DNA of 32,522 bases from an uncultured Lachnospiraceae bacterium (GTDB taxonomy: Bacteria > Bacillota > Clostridia > Lachnospirales > Lachnospiraceae), in the NCBI GenBank assembly GCA_947039785.1, contig CAMQZX010000014.1, forward strand, positions 1-32,522. The letters run 5' to 3'. Shown here one piece after another: positions 15,751 through 24,740 of the stretch (positions within the stretch are counted from its first letter, which is position 1; each line of letters starts with the position of its first letter). The translations under genes and the position numbers were made by a program. The notes beneath the pieces were generated by a model. It saw only the letters and a program-made list of their open reading frames with translations. It was not told the DNA's origin and searched no databases.

Positions 15751-16152
15751 ATGACTATGAGCGATCCTATTGCAGATATGCTTACAAGAATCCGTAATGC
15801 AAATACTGCAAAACATGATACAGTAGATGTACCTGCTTCTAAAATGAAAATTGCTATTGCCAACATTCTTGTGGATGAAGGCTATATCGCAAAATATGAT
15901 TTAGTAGAAGATGGAAGCTTTAAGACAATCCATATCACATTAAAATATGGTGAAGATAAAAATCAGAAAATCATCACAGGCTTAAAGAGAATCTCAAAAC
16001 CAGGTCTTCGTGTATACGCAGGTAAGGACGAGCTTCCTAAAGTTCTTGGTGGACTGGGAATCGCAATTCTTTCCACAAATAAAGGTGTAATCACTGACAA
16101 AGAAGCCCGCAAAGAGCAGGTTGGTGGAGAGGTATTAGCATTTGTTTGGTAG
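15751..16152 (+). CDS. rpsH: 30S ribosomal protein S8
   Basis: 133 aa. S8 is a primary 16S central-domain binder and in E. coli the translational repressor of the spc operon at L5. [17 protein letters not shown] and the C-terminal [26 protein letters not shown] are invariant-type motifs. RBS GGAGG. The repeat-rich spacer before it separates it from rpsZ. Confidence 0.99.
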   Translation: MTMSDPIADMLTRIRNANTAKHDTVDVPASKMKIAIANILVDEGYIAKYDLVEDGSFKTIHITLKYGEDKNQKIITGLKRISKPGLRVYAGKDELPKVLGGLGIAILSTNKGVITDKEARKEQVGGEVLAFVW

Positions 16153-16246
16153 TCTTTGGCCTGCCAAACATGCTGTCAAGCATTCAACACAAATTGTGTA
16201 GAATAACATAAATAATAGGTTAAGATACCTGAAGAAACTGAAAACA

Positions 16247-16272
16247 GAAGGGAACCACATAAGCGTCCCTTC
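16247..16272 (+). promoter_or_regulatory. Hairpin in the rpsH-rplF spacer
   Basis: GAAGGGA (16247-16253) pairs with TCCCTTC (16266-16272) around a 12-nt loop, about 30 nt before the rplF start. No T tract follows. The 150-nt spacer otherwise holds only small A/T-rich inverted repeats. Confidence 0.4.
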
Positions 16273-16302
16273 CGAGAATTTAAGTTAAGGAGGAAATTTG
16301 GT

Positions 16303-16842
16303 ATGTCACGAATTGGAAGACTGCCTATCGCTGTTCCTGCTGGTGTAGAAGTTAAGATCGCAGAGAACAACGTAGTGACCGTTAAAGGTCCTAAGGGAAC
16401 ACTGGAAAAAGCGTTACCTGTTGAAATGGAAATTAAATTAGAAGATGGACACATTGTTGTTACTAGACCAAATGATCTGAAGAAAATGAAATCTTTGCAC
16501 GGTTTAACCAGAAGCTTACTGAATAACATGGTTATAGGTGTAAGCGAAGGATATAAGAAAGTTCTGGAAGTTAACGGTGTTGGTTATAAATGTGCAAAAC
16601 AGGGCAAGAAATTAGTGCTGAACCTGGGATATTCTCATCCGGTAGAGATGGAAGATCCGGAAGGGTTGGAAGCAAAAGTAGATGGTAACAAAATTACTGT
16701 CGAAGGTATTGATAAAGAAAAAGTTGGCCAATACGCTGCTGAAATCAGAGACAAGAGAAGACCTGAGCCATACAAAGGCAAAGGTATTAAGTATGCTGAT
16801 GAAGTTATCAGACGTAAAGTTGGTAAGACTGGTAAGAAATAA
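16303..16842 (+). CDS. rplF: 50S ribosomal protein L6
   Basis: 179 aa, two tandem alpha/beta domains. L6 supports the GTPase-centre side of the 50[18 protein letters not shown], then TVKGPKGTL, and the C-terminal [27 protein letters not shown] are diagnostic. RBS AAGGAGG. Confidence 0.99.
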   Translation: MSRIGRLPIAVPAGVEVKIAENNVVTVKGPKGTLEKALPVEMEIKLEDGHIVVTRPNDLKKMKSLHGLTRSLLNNMVIGVSEGYKKVLEVNGVGYKCAKQGKKLVLNLGYSHPVEMEDPEGLEAKVDGNKITVEGIDKEKVGQYAAEIRDKRRPEPYKGKGIKYADEVIRRKVGKTGKK

Positions 16843-16859
16843 TTAAGGAGAGTGTGAAA

Positions 16860-17228
16860 ATGATTAAAAAAGTATCAAGAGCGGATGTTCGCCAGAAAAA
16901 GCATAGAAGATTACGTAATCGTCTAAGCGGAACAGCTCAGACTCCACGTTTGGCTGTATTTAGAAGCAACAACCACATGTATGCACAGATCATTGATGAC
17001 ACCGTTGGACACACTTTAGTATCAGCTTCTACTCTTCAGGCAGAGGTGAAAGAAGGATTAGAGCATACCAACGATGTAGCTGCAGCTACAAAATTAGGAA
17101 CTGTCATCGGTAAAAGAGCAATCGAAGCTGGTATTAAAGAAGTAGTCTTTGATAGAGGCGGATTTATATATCACGGTAAAATCCAGGCATTAGCAGATGC
17201 AGCTAGAGAAGCCGGATTAGATTTCTAA
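16860..17228 (+). CDS. rplR: 50S ribosomal protein L18
   Basis: 122 aa. L18 binds 5S rRNA with L5 and L25. ATG 16860 ([20 protein letters not shown]) is chosen over GTG 16854 because AAGGAG at about 16845 is then well spaced. The C-terminal [26 protein letters not shown] is conserved. Confidence 0.98.
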   Translation: MIKKVSRADVRQKKHRRLRNRLSGTAQTPRLAVFRSNNHMYAQIIDDTVGHTLVSASTLQAEVKEGLEHTNDVAAATKLGTVIGKRAIEAGIKEVVFDRGGFIYHGKIQALADAAREAGLDF

Positions 17229-17248
17229 TAAGGGAGGGAAGCATACAC

Positions 17249-17758
17249 ATGAGACGTAATCTTATTGATGCTAGTCAGTTAGAGTTAGAAGATAAAGTAG
17301 TGTCAATCAAACGTGTAACCAAGGTTGTTAAAGGTGGTCGTAACATGCGATTTACAGCTTTAGTAGTTGTAGGTGACGGCAACGGACACGTTGGTGCAGG
17401 TTTGGGCAAAGCGGCTGAAATTCCGGAAGCTATCCGCAAAGGAAAAGAAGACGCTATGAAAAAGTTAGTTACTGTTGCAAGAGATGAGAACGGCAGTATT
17501 ACACACGATTTCGTGGGTAAATTCGGAAGTGCTGAAATGCTTCTGAAGAAAGCTCCGGAAGGTACTGGAGTTATCGCAGGTGGCCCTGCCCGTGCCGTAA
17601 TCGAGTTAGCAGGAATCAAAAACATCCGTACAAAATGTATGGGATCCAGAAATAAGCAGAATGTAGTGCTTGCTACAATCGCAGGTTTAAGTCAGCTAAA
17701 GACTCCTGAAGAAGTAGCTAAACTTCGCGGAAAATCTGTTGAAGAGATTCTGGGTTAA
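17249..17758 (+). CDS. rpsE: 30S ribosomal protein S5
   Basis: 169 aa. S5 affects decoding accuracy and the mRNA channel; its loop is a spectinomycin resistance site. The N-terminal double-stranded RNA-binding-like domain contains [40 protein letters not shown] and the C-terminal [11 protein letters not shown]-like region follow. No unusual substitution is seen in the loop (VKGGRN). Confidence 0.99.
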   Translation: MRRNLIDASQLELEDKVVSIKRVTKVVKGGRNMRFTALVVVGDGNGHVGAGLGKAAEIPEAIRKGKEDAMKKLVTVARDENGSITHDFVGKFGSAEMLLKKAPEGTGVIAGGPARAVIELAGIKNIRTKCMGSRNKQNVVLATIAGLSQLKTPEEVAKLRGKSVEEILG

Positions 17759-17771
17759 GGAGGACTGAAAA

Positions 17772-17954
17772 ATGGCAGAGAAATTAAAAGTTACTTTAGT
17801 AAAATCAACAATCGGTGCCATTCCTAAACATAAAAAAACAGCAGAAGCATTGGGACTTCGTAAACTGAACAAAACAGTTGAGATGCCTGACAACGCTGCA
17901 GTTCGTGGAATGGTAAAACAGATTCAGCATTTAGTAAAAGTTGAAGAAATCTAA
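17772..17954 (+). CDS. rpmD: 50S ribosomal protein L30
   Basis: 60 aa, standard length. [33 protein letters not shown] is the conserved body. RBS AAGGAGG at the end of rpsE. Lies between rpsE and rplO as in most bacteria. Confidence 0.98.
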   Translation: MAEKLKVTLVKSTIGAIPKHKKTAEALGLRKLNKTVEMPDNAAVRGMVKQIQHLVKVEEI

Positions 17955-17979
17955 TCATTGAATAAAGGAGGTGCCAAAG

Positions 17980-18420
17980 ATGGAGTTATCAAACTTAAGA
18001 CCTGCTGAAGGTTCTAAGCACAGCAATAATTTCAGAAGAGGCCGTGGTCATGCTTCCGGTAACGGAAAGACAGCCGGTAAAGGACACAAGGGTCAGTTAG
18101 CTCGTTCCGGAGCTAAGAAAGCAGGCTTCGAAGGTGGACAGATGCCTTTATACCGCAGACTCCCAAAACGTGGATTCAAATGCAGAAATTCTAAAGACAT
18201 CGTAGCTATCAACGTAAGTGAGCTTGAAAGATATGAAGATGGTACAGAAGTAACAGTTGAGAAGCTGTTAGAGACTGGTGCCATCACAAATGCCGGAGAC
18301 GGTGTTAAGATTTTAGGAAACGGAGAACTCACAAAAAAACTTACTGTGAAAGTAAACGCATTTAGTGAGACCGCTAAAGCAAAGATTGAAGCTGTAGGTG
18401 GAACAGTAGAGGTGATTTAA
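17980..18420 (+). CDS. rplO: 50S ribosomal protein L15
   Basis: 146 aa. L15 is a late assembly protein. [13 protein letters not shown] is the family start; ATG 17980 preferred to GTG 17971, which lies within the AGGAGGTG RBS. The Gly/Arg-rich [21 protein letters not shown] is near residues 20-40. Its TAA overlaps the secY ATG by one base. Confidence 0.98.
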   Translation: MELSNLRPAEGSKHSNNFRRGRGHASGNGKTAGKGHKGQLARSGAKKAGFEGGQMPLYRRLPKRGFKCRNSKDIVAINVSELERYEDGTEVTVEKLLETGAITNAGDGVKILGNGELTKKLTVKVNAFSETAKAKIEAVGGTVEVI

Positions 18421-19766
18421 TGCTAGAAAGCGTAAGGAATGTATTTCGTGTCAAAGATCTGCGCAAAAGACTGTTCTACATCCTGCTGATGATAGTTGTG
18501 GTCCGTCTCGGATCACAGCTTCCCGTTCCGGGAACAAACAGCGAATACTTTAAAGAGTGGTTTGCCAGTCAGACTGGAGATGCATTCAATTTTTTTGATG
18601 CGTTTACAGGCGGATCTTTTGAACAATTCTCAATATTTGCACTGAACATTACGCCATACATTACATCATCCATCATTATGCAGTTGCTTACCATAGCAAT
18701 TCCAAAATTAGAGGAAATGCAGCGTGATGGAGAGGACGGAAGAAAAAAAATTGCTTCTATTACACGTTATGTAACAGTAGCACTTTCACTCGTTGAAGGT
18801 ATTGCCATGGCAATCGGATTTGGACGTCAGGGATTGATTCCTGTATTGTCACCTTCATCTGATTCCAGCGCATTTGAAAAATTCTTCGCGGCACTGGTGG
18901 TTGTAGCCTGCCTGACAGCAGGATCTGCAATGCTGATGTGGATTGGTGAGCGTATCACCGAAAACGGTGTGGGAAATGGTATTTCCATTGTGTTGACCAT
19001 TAACATCGTATCCAGAATGCCAAGTGATTTTACGGCCCTTTATGAAAGCTTTGTAAAAGGCAAAACAATTGCGAAAGGTACTCTTTCTGGACTCATCATC
19101 GCAGCAATCGTACTTGCAGTGGTAGTTTTCGTTCTCATTTTAAATGGTGCAGAGAGAAGAATTCCTGTACAGTATTCCAAGAAGATGCAGGGACGGAAAA
19201 TGGTTGGCGGACAGTCCACACATATTCCGTTGAAGGTGAATACCGCTGGTGTAATCCCTATTATCTTTGCTTCTTCAATCATGTCCTTCCCGGCAGTTAT
19301 CGCGACATTTGCCGGAAAAGGCAATGGAACAGGCATTGGAAGTGAAATCTTGAAATTCCTCTCTTCAAATAACTGGTGTAATCCCAGTCAGCCGGTGTAT
19401 ACCGTTGGTCTGGTGATTTATATCGTATTGGTTATTTTCTTCGCTTACTTCTATACATCTATTACTTTCAATCCGCTGGAAGTGGCAGATAATATGAAGA
19501 AGCAGGGTGGATTTATTCCAGGTGTCAGACCTGGAAAGCCAACTTCAGAATATTTAACCAAGATTTTAAATTATATCATTTTTATTGGAGCAGCAGGATT
19601 GATTATCGTAGCGGTGATTCCATTCTTCTTCAATGGTGTATTTGGAGCTAATGTATCCTTTGGAGGAACATCCATTATCATCGTTGTAGGTGTGGTACTG
19701 GATACAATCAAGCAGATTGAATCCAGAATGCTGGTACGTAATTACAAAGGATTTTTAAATGACTAA
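18420..19766 (+). CDS. secY: Protein translocase subunit SecY
   Basis: 448 aa. SecY forms the membrane channel for secreted and inserted proteins with SecE/SecG. Ten hydrophobic segments are seen, starting at about residue 20. ITPYITSSIIMQLL near 78 and the cytoplasmic loop YSKKMQGRKMVGGQSTHIPLK near 250-270 are diagnostic; the C-terminus ends IESRMLVRNYKGFL as usual. Coupled to rplO by a one-base stop/start overlap. The secreted wall hydrolases later in this window would use this channel. Confidence 0.99.
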   Translation: MLESVRNVFRVKDLRKRLFYILLMIVVVRLGSQLPVPGTNSEYFKEWFASQTGDAFNFFDAFTGGSFEQFSIFALNITPYITSSIIMQLLTIAIPKLEEMQRDGEDGRKKIASITRYVTVALSLVEGIAMAIGFGRQGLIPVLSPSSDSSAFEKFFAALVVVACLTAGSAMLMWIGERITENGVGNGISIVLTINIVSRMPSDFTALYESFVKGKTIAKGTLSGLIIAAIVLAVVVFVLILNGAERRIPVQYSKKMQGRKMVGGQSTHIPLKVNTAGVIPIIFASSIMSFPAVIATFAGKGNGTGIGSEILKFLSSNNWCNPSQPVYTVGLVIYIVLVIFFAYFYTSITFNPLEVADNMKKQGGFIPGVRPGKPTSEYLTKILNYIIFIGAAGLIIVAVIPFFFNGVFGANVSFGGTSIIIVVGVVLDTIKQIESRMLVRNYKGFLND

Positions 19767-19919
19767 TATACAAAGGGACGTAAGCTTTGCTGCGTCCCTA
19801 TCATGGATTACGGAGATTTTTAATATTGTGGGAGTGGGAAGCATAGAGCAATCCGTAGATATCATAATATATAGAAGTCAAAGAATCAGTTTCTATAATC
19901 TTATGGAGGAGGTACAAAT
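19767..19919 (+). promoter_or_regulatory. Structured secY-adk spacer
   Basis: Three inverted repeats are visible: AGGGACG/CGTCCCT (19774-19799), TACGGA/TCCGTA (19809-19857) and TATAGAA/TTCTATA (19870-19897). Inside the second lies ATTGTGGGAG...GAGCAA, a motif shared with the rpsD leader at 22974. None has a terminator T tract. A TATAAT at 19894 lacks a good -35. Confidence 0.5.
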
Positions 19920-20564
19920 ATGCAGTTAATCATGTTAGGAGCACCCGGAGCAGGAAAAGGAACTCAGGCTAAGAAAATCGCAGAGAAATATAACATTCCT
20001 CACATCTCTACAGGAGATATTTTCCGTGCCAATATCAAAAACGGTACAGAGCTGGGTAAAAAGGCTAAAACTTATATGGATCAGGGGCTTTTAGTACCCG
20101 ATGAATTAGTTGTAGACTTAGTAGCCGACAGACTTCAGCAGGAAGATGCCAAAGCCGGTTATGTTTTAGATGGTTTTCCACGCACCATTCCTCAGGCAGA
20201 GAGTCTGGACGCAGCTTTGGCAAAAATGGGAACCAAGATCGATTATGCAATTGATGTGGAAGTTCCGGACGAGAACATCATAAACCGTATGTCTGGTCGT
20301 CGTGCCTGTGTAAAATGCGGTGCTACATATCATCTGGAGTATGCTAAGCCAAAGGCTGACGGTGTATGTGATATGTGCGGTGAGAGCCTGATTCTTCGTG
20401 ATGATGACCAGCCGGAGACAGTAAAGAAGAGACTGGGGGTATATCATGACCAGACACAGCCGCTGATCGACTACTATTCAGGACAGAATGTATTGAAAGA
20501 AGTAGACGGCACCAAAGACATGAACGAAGTCTTTGCAGATATCGTCGCTATCTTAGGAGAGTAA
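19920..20564 (+). CDS. adk: Adenylate kinase (zinc-lid type)
   Basis: 214 aa. Cytosolic enzyme interconverting ATP + AMP and 2 ADP. P-loop [10 protein letters not shown] at residues 7-16; NMP-binding region with STGDIFR at 30-36; DGFPRT at 84-89. The LID carries four cysteines at 130, 133, 150 and 153 (CVKC, CDMC), the structural zinc site of Gram-positive enzymes. RBS GGAGGAGG. Standard place between secY and map. Confidence 0.99.
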   Translation: MQLIMLGAPGAGKGTQAKKIAEKYNIPHISTGDIFRANIKNGTELGKKAKTYMDQGLLVPDELVVDLVADRLQQEDAKAGYVLDGFPRTIPQAESLDAALAKMGTKIDYAIDVEVPDENIINRMSGRRACVKCGATYHLEYAKPKADGVCDMCGESLILRDDDQPETVKKRLGVYHDQTQPLIDYYSGQNVLKEVDGTKDMNEVFADIVAILGE

Positions 20565-20570
20565 TGTAAT

Positions 20571-21326
20571 ATGTCAGTATCTGTAAAATCACCACGGGAA
20601 ATCGAGAAAATGAGAAAAGCGGGACATCTGCTTGAGCAGGTTCACAATGAGCTTGCCAAGATTATCCGTCCCGGAATATCCACATGGGAGATTGATAAAG
20701 AGGGAGAGAAAATCATCAGGGGGATGGGCTGCATCCCCAACTTCCTAAACTATAATGGCTTTCCGGCGTCTTTTTGTACCAGTATCAACGATGAAGTGGT
20801 ACACGGTATTCCATCTAAAAAGAGAATTCTCAAGGAAGGTGACATCATCAGTCTGGATGCAGGATTGATTTACGAAGGGTATCATTCTGATGCTGCCCGT
20901 ACCTATGGAGTGGGAGAGATTTCCCCGGAAGCAAAGCAACTGATTGAAGTGACAAGACAATCCTTCTTCGAGGGAATAAAATACGCAAGAGCGGGACACC
21001 ATCTTCATGAAATCTCCGCAGCCATCGGTGCTTACGCCGAGAGATTTGGTTACGGTGTAGTGAGAGATCTGGTTGGTCACGGAATTGGAACAAGTCTTCA
21101 CGAAGATCCGCAGATTCCCAATTTCGCCCAGAAGCGCAGAGGAATTCGTCTTCAGCCAGGTATGACTCTGGCCATTGAGCCAATGATCAACATCGGACGT
21201 GCCGATGTGTACTGGGAAGATGACGACTGGACTGTTGTAACAGAGGACGGAAGCCTGTCAGCACATTATGAGAATACTGTTCTCATCACAGACGGGGAAC
21301 CGGAGCTTTTAACTTTGACTAAGTAA
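20571..21326 (+). CDS. map: Methionine aminopeptidase, type I
   Basis: 251 aa. Removes the initiator Met from nascent proteins at the ribosome. Metal ligands by position are D96 (SLDAG), D107 (SDAART), H170 (GHGIG), E203 (IEPM) and E234 (YENTV), with H78 in VVHG as the substrate-side histidine. It lacks the N-terminal SEC-C zinc motif found in some clostridial paralogues. Starts 7 nt after adk; no strong AGGAGG is seen, but GGAGA overlaps the adk end. Confidence 0.98.
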   Translation: MSVSVKSPREIEKMRKAGHLLEQVHNELAKIIRPGISTWEIDKEGEKIIRGMGCIPNFLNYNGFPASFCTSINDEVVHGIPSKKRILKEGDIISLDAGLIYEGYHSDAARTYGVGEISPEAKQLIEVTRQSFFEGIKYARAGHHLHEISAAIGAYAERFGYGVVRDLVGHGIGTSLHEDPQIPNFAQKRRGIRLQPGMTLAIEPMINIGRADVYWEDDDWTVVTEDGSLSAHYENTVLITDGEPELLTLTK

Positions 21327-21349
21327 AGAGATATAATAAGGAGGATACT

Positions 21350-21568
21350 ATGTCAAAAGCAGATTCAATAGAGGTAGAAGGTACTGTTCTGGAGAAGTTA
21401 CCAAATGCCATGTTTAAAGTGGAACTGGAAAATAAGCATGTGGTTCTTGCCCATATCAGCGGCAAGCTTCGCATGAATTTCATCAGAATTTTACCTGGCG
21501 ATAAAGTAACAATTGAATTGTCTCCCTATGATTTAAGTAAGGGAAGAATTATTTGGAGAGATAAATAA
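21350..21568 (+). CDS. infA: Translation initiation factor IF-1
   Basis: 72 aa, full length, a single OB fold that binds the 30S A-site. [28 protein letters not shown] and the C-terminal [33 protein letters not shown] are typical. RBS AAGGAGG. Followed immediately by an internal promoter for the alpha operon. Confidence 0.99.
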   Translation: MSKADSIEVEGTVLEKLPNAMFKVELENKHVVLAHISGKLRMNFIRILPGDKVTIELSPYDLSKGRIIWRDK

Positions 21569-21582
21569 AAAAGAAAAAAGGC

Positions 21583-21611
21583 TTGCATTATCAAAAGTTT
21601 GATGTTATACT
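21583..21611 (+). promoter_or_regulatory. Internal promoter before rpmJ (alpha operon)
   Basis: TTGCAT (21583-21588), 17 bp, TATACT (21606-21611): the same two hexamers and spacing as the S10 promoter. It lies just after infA, so rpmJ to rplQ can be transcribed independently of the upstream genes. Confidence 0.82.
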
Positions 21612-21683
21612 ATACATCGAACTTTTGTGCATGGCACATTTAACTGCACGTATGTGCGTCCAAAAATGGAAGGAGGATTTCCG

Positions 21684-21797
21684 GTGAAAGTAAGATCATC
21701 TGTAAAACCGATTTGCGAGAAATGCAAGGTTATTAGAAGAAAAGGAAGCATCAGAGTAATCTGTGAAAATCCTAAGCACAAACAGCGTCAGGGTTGA
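21684..21797 (+). CDS. rpmJ: 50S ribosomal protein L36, zinc-binding (GTG start)
   Basis: 37 aa, a gene too short for many ORF finders. Translation from GTG gives [20 protein letters not shown] and ends HKQRQG. Zinc ligands C11, C14, C27 and H32 are all present, so this is the C+ form. RBS AAGGAGG 8 nt upstream. Lies between infA and rpsM as usual in Firmicutes; first gene after the internal promoter. A hairpin overlaps its stop codon (21794-21814). Confidence 0.97.
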   Translation: MKVRSSVKPICEKCKVIRRKGSIRVICENPKHKQRQG

Positions 21798-22043
21798 TAT
21801 TCCGTCAATATCAAGGCAACTGTTTGTATCATTTTGTGCGGCTGCAGTACGAACCACCAGGCGGTGTTGTTCGACTGTTAAAATAAACATACCAAATTAA
21901 ATCCGCCTAATACCGGAGCAATTCGGAAAGGTCGTTACAGACGGCTGGGTGTGAAACACCCCAATTAGGAAACTATTAACAACAGAAAGGTGATAAGACT
22001 CGTCCCATTTCACCGTACGAAAGTACGTGACGCTGGTTATCAC
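21794..22043 (+). promoter_or_regulatory. Multi-domain RNA fold in the rpmJ-rpsM spacer (candidate alpha-operon leader)
   Basis: Four elements are read by eye. (1) TTGATATT/AATATCAA, an 8-bp hairpin over the rpmJ stop (21794-21814). (2) A 13-bp bulged helix CAGT-CGAAC-CACC / GGTG-GTTCG-ACTG closed by AGGC (21845-21877). (3) CCTAAT/ATTAGG (21906-21911 with 21964-21969) enclosing three hairpins: CCGGA-GCAA-TTCGG, GTC/GAC and GGGTGT-GAA-ACACCC. (4) GTGATAA/TTATCAC (21990-21996 with 22037-22043) enclosing CGTAC-GAAA-GTACG. Two GNRA loops are present. In E. coli S4 controls the alpha operon from a leader before rpsM; the ligand here is unknown. Confidence 0.6.
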
Positions 22044-22075
22044 AATTCTAAAGTAGAAAATGGAGGAAATATTAC

Positions 22076-22444
22076 ATGGCTCGTTTAGCTGGTGTAGACT
22101 TACCAAGAGACAAACGTGTAGAAATTGGTCTGACATACATTTATGGTATCGGAAGAGCAAGCGCTACTAAAATTTTAGCAGAGGCAGGAATCAATCCTGA
22201 TACTCGTTGCAGAGATTTAACTAACGAAGAAGTAGATAAGATCCGTGAAGTTATGGATGCAGGTTATATCGTAGAAGGTGATTTACGTAGAGAGATTGCT
22301 CTGAACATCAAGAGACTTCAGGAAATTGGATGCTACCGTGGAATCCGTCATAGAAAAGGACTTCCTGTTCGTGGTCAGAAGACTAAGACAAATGCAAGAA
22401 CAAGAAAAGGTCCTAAGAGAACCGTAGCTAATAAGAAAAAGTAA
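22076..22444 (+). CDS. rpsM: 30S ribosomal protein S13
   Basis: 122 aa. S13 forms bridges to the 50S and contacts P-site t[29 protein letters not shown] is the family start, [29 protein letters not shown] the conserved rRNA-binding end. RBS GGAGG. Preceded by a long folded spacer. Confidence 0.99.
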   Translation: MARLAGVDLPRDKRVEIGLTYIYGIGRASATKILAEAGINPDTRCRDLTNEEVDKIREVMDAGYIVEGDLRREIALNIKRLQEIGCYRGIRHRKGLPVRGQKTKTNARTRKGPKRTVANKKK

Positions 22445-22486
22445 ACAATAAATTCGATTAAAGGGAAAGTGTAGGTTAGTTTTAAA

Positions 22487-22882
22487 ATGGCAAAAGTGAC
22501 TAAGAAAACGACAGGTAAACGTCGTGTCAAGAAAAACGTTGAACGCGGACAGGCACATATTCAGTCATCTTTCAATAACACAATTGTGACAATCACAGAT
22601 ACTGAAGGAAACGCTCTTTCATGGGCAAGTGCTGGTGGTCTTGGATTTAGAGGTTCAAAGAAATCTACTCCTTATGCAGCTCAGATGGCAGCAGAGACAG
22701 CTACTAAAGCAGCATTAGTACATGGTTTGAAAACTGTAGACGTATTTGTAAAAGGTCCTGGTTCAGGAAGAGAAGCTGCAATCCGTGCGCTTCAGGCTTG
22801 TGGATTAAATGTAACAAGTATCAGAGACGTAACTCCAGTACCACACAACGGATGCCGTCCACCAAAACGTAGAAGAGTCTGA
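22487..22882 (+). CDS. rpsK: 30S ribosomal protein S11
   Basis: 131 aa. S11 lies on the platform near the mRNA exit. [19 protein letters not shown], then [18 protein letters not shown], and the C-terminal [15 protein letters not shown] are diagnostic. Unlike its neighbours it has no clear AGGAGG before the ATG (only weak GG pairs), so translation may depend on coupling or an upstream AAAGGGAAAG. Confidence 0.98.
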   Translation: MAKVTKKTTGKRRVKKNVERGQAHIQSSFNNTIVTITDTEGNALSWASAGGLGFRGSKKSTPYAAQMAAETATKAALVHGLKTVDVFVKGPGSGREAAIRALQACGLNVTSIRDVTPVPHNGCRPPKRRRV

Positions 22883-22889
22883 TTAATAT

Positions 22890-23011
22890 GATACCAGGGG
22901 CAAAAGCATGAGTTTGGGACCCGTAAAACACGGGAATGCAGCCCGAATAGGGCAGAGTTGGAATGTGTTTAGGATTGTGGGAGCACAGAGTGCGGAGCAA
23001 CCCTCAGTATC
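22890..23011 (+). promoter_or_regulatory. Multibranched RNA fold before rpsD (candidate S4 leader)
   Basis: A closing helix pairs GATAC-AGGG (22890-22899) with CCCT-GTATC (23001-23011), 9 bp with a small internal loop. It encloses CCCGT-AAAAC-ACGGG (22920-22934), GCCC-GAATA-GGGC (22941-22953) and a GCAC-AGA-GTGC hairpin (22983-22993) flanked by ATTGTGGGA and GGAGCAAC. No T tract is present. S4 autoregulates its own gene through a leader in Bacillus and E. coli, so an S4 target is plausible but not shown. Confidence 0.6.
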
Positions 23012-23061
23012 AAACAGTATATAACGCTTGTAACCGATATATTTAGGAGGTATAGTGCAAA

Positions 23062-23655
23062 ATGGCAGTAAATAGAGTGCCTGTTCTGAAAAGATGCAGA
23101 TCTTTAGATTTAGATCCTGTATATTTAGGAATTGATAAGAAATCAACAAGACAGTTAAGACGTGCCAACAGAAAGATGTCTGAGTACGGTCTTCAGTTAA
23201 GAGAGAAACAGAAAGCTAAATTCATCTATGGTGTATTAGAGAAACCTTTCAGAAACTACTATAAGAAAGCAGATAAAATGCAGGGTATGACAGGTGAGAA
23301 CCTGATGGCTATGCTGGAAACCCGTCTTGATAACGTAGTATTCCGTCTTGGTTTCGCAAGAACAAGAAAAGAAGCAAGACAGATCGTTGACCACAAGCAT
23401 GTACTGGTAAACGGCAAACAGGTAAACATTCCTTCTTATCTTGTAAGTGCTGGAGATGTAATCGAGATCAAAGAGAGCAAAAAAGGTTCTCAGAGATATA
23501 AAGACGTTCTGGAAGTAACAGGCGGAAGACTTGTTCCAGAATGGTTAGATGTTGATCAGGATGCCTTAAGAGGTACTGTAAAAGAGATCCCAAGCCGTGA
23601 CGCCATTGACGTTCCGGTTAACGAGATGCTCATCGTCGAGTTGTATTCTAAATAA
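23062..23655 (+). CDS. rpsD: 30S ribosomal protein S4 (zinc-free form)
   Basis: 197 aa. S4 is a primary 16S 5'-domain binder and in many bacteria a translational autoregulator. It lacks the N-terminal CxxC zinc pairs: the start MAVNRVPVLKRCRSLDLDP has a single cysteine, so it is the C- form. The S4 RNA-binding domain (RLDNVVFRLGFARTRKEARQIVDHKHVLVNG) lies near residues 89-120. RBS AGGAGG. A 179-nt structured spacer precedes it. Confidence 0.98.
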   Translation: MAVNRVPVLKRCRSLDLDPVYLGIDKKSTRQLRRANRKMSEYGLQLREKQKAKFIYGVLEKPFRNYYKKADKMQGMTGENLMAMLETRLDNVVFRLGFARTRKEARQIVDHKHVLVNGKQVNIPSYLVSAGDVIEIKESKKGSQRYKDVLEVTGGRLVPEWLDVDQDALRGTVKEIPSRDAIDVPVNEMLIVELYSK

Positions 23656-23705
23656 TAACATAACGTTGTGATTGGAATATGAGTTGATGAAAAGGAGGAA
23701 CCTGA

Positions 23706-24665
23706 ATGTTTGATTTTAACAAACCTAAAATTGAAATAACGGAAATTTCCGAAGATAAGAAATATGGTAGATTCGTCGTAGAGCCTTTGGAAAGAGGATA
23801 CGGTACTACATTAGGTAACTCTCTTAGAAGAATTATGCTGTCATCTTTGCCTGGAGCTGCAGTCAGCCAGGTGAAGATTGACGGTGTGTTACACGAATTC
23901 AGTTCCATTCCGGGAGTGAAGGAAGATGTAACAGAGATTATCATGAACTTAAAGAGTCTGGCCATCAAAAACAACAGCATGGACAGCGAGCCGAAAGTGG
24001 CGTACATCGAATGCGAAGGTAAAGGCGTAGTGACTGCTGGAGACATCCAGGCTGACCAGGATATCGAGATTATGAATCCGGATCAGGTGATTGCTACCTT
24101 AAACGGCGGAAATGACTGCCGACTCAGCATGGAGTTGACTATCACAAAGGGCCGCGGCTATGTTGGTGCAGACAAGGGTAAGACAGAAGACATGCCGATT
24201 GGAGTGATTGCAGTAGATGCTATCTACACACCGGTAGAGCGTGTAAACCTGACTGTAGAAAATACCCGTGTAGGCCAGATTACTGATTTTGATAAATTGA
24301 CTCTGGATGTATGGACCAACGGAACATTAGATCCGGACGAAGCAGTCAGCCTGGCAGCGAAGGTATTGAGCGAGCACTTAAGCCTGTTCATTGACTTATC
24401 GGAGAATGCCAAGACGGCAGAGGTCATGATTGAGAAAGAAGACAACGAGAAGGAGAAAGTTCTCGAGATGAGTATTGATGAGCTGGAATTATCCGTTCGT
24501 TCTTACAACTGTCTGAAGAGAGCCGGTATCAATACCGTTGAAGAATTATGTAACAGAACTTCCGACGACATGATGAAGGTTCGTAACTTGGGACGCAAAT
24601 CATTGGAAGAGGTTCTTGCGAAACTCAAAGAACTTGGCTTACAATTACAGCCAACAGAAGAATAG
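23706..24665 (+). CDS. rpoA: DNA-directed RNA polymerase subunit alpha
   Basis: 319 aa. The N-terminal domain (residues 1-230) dimerises and nucleates polymerase assembly; [28 protein letters not shown] is the conserved segment. A linker (EKEDNEKEK) leads to the C-terminal domain, whose [19 protein letters not shown] and [12 protein letters not shown] helices contact UP elements and activators. RBS AAGGAGG. Followed by rplQ after 75 nt. Confidence 0.99.
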   Translation: MFDFNKPKIEITEISEDKKYGRFVVEPLERGYGTTLGNSLRRIMLSSLPGAAVSQVKIDGVLHEFSSIPGVKEDVTEIIMNLKSLAIKNNSMDSEPKVAYIECEGKGVVTAGDIQADQDIEIMNPDQVIATLNGGNDCRLSMELTITKGRGYVGADKGKTEDMPIGVIAVDAIYTPVERVNLTVENTRVGQITDFDKLTLDVWTNGTLDPDEAVSLAAKVLSEHLSLFIDLSENAKTAEVMIEKEDNEKEKVLEMSIDELELSVRSYNCLKRAGINTVEELCNRTSDDMMKVRNLGRKSLEEVLAKLKELGLQLQPTEE

Positions 24666-24740
24666 TAGTGGACCGCTAGGCAGATATCGGTAAGACCAGA
24701 AGAGCACGGTATTCTGTTTCCACAGATGGAGGATTTAAAA

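Noticed and set aside
22920-22953. Terminator between rpsK and rpsD
   Set aside because: Two GC hairpins are present but no T run follows; the operon must read through to rpoA.
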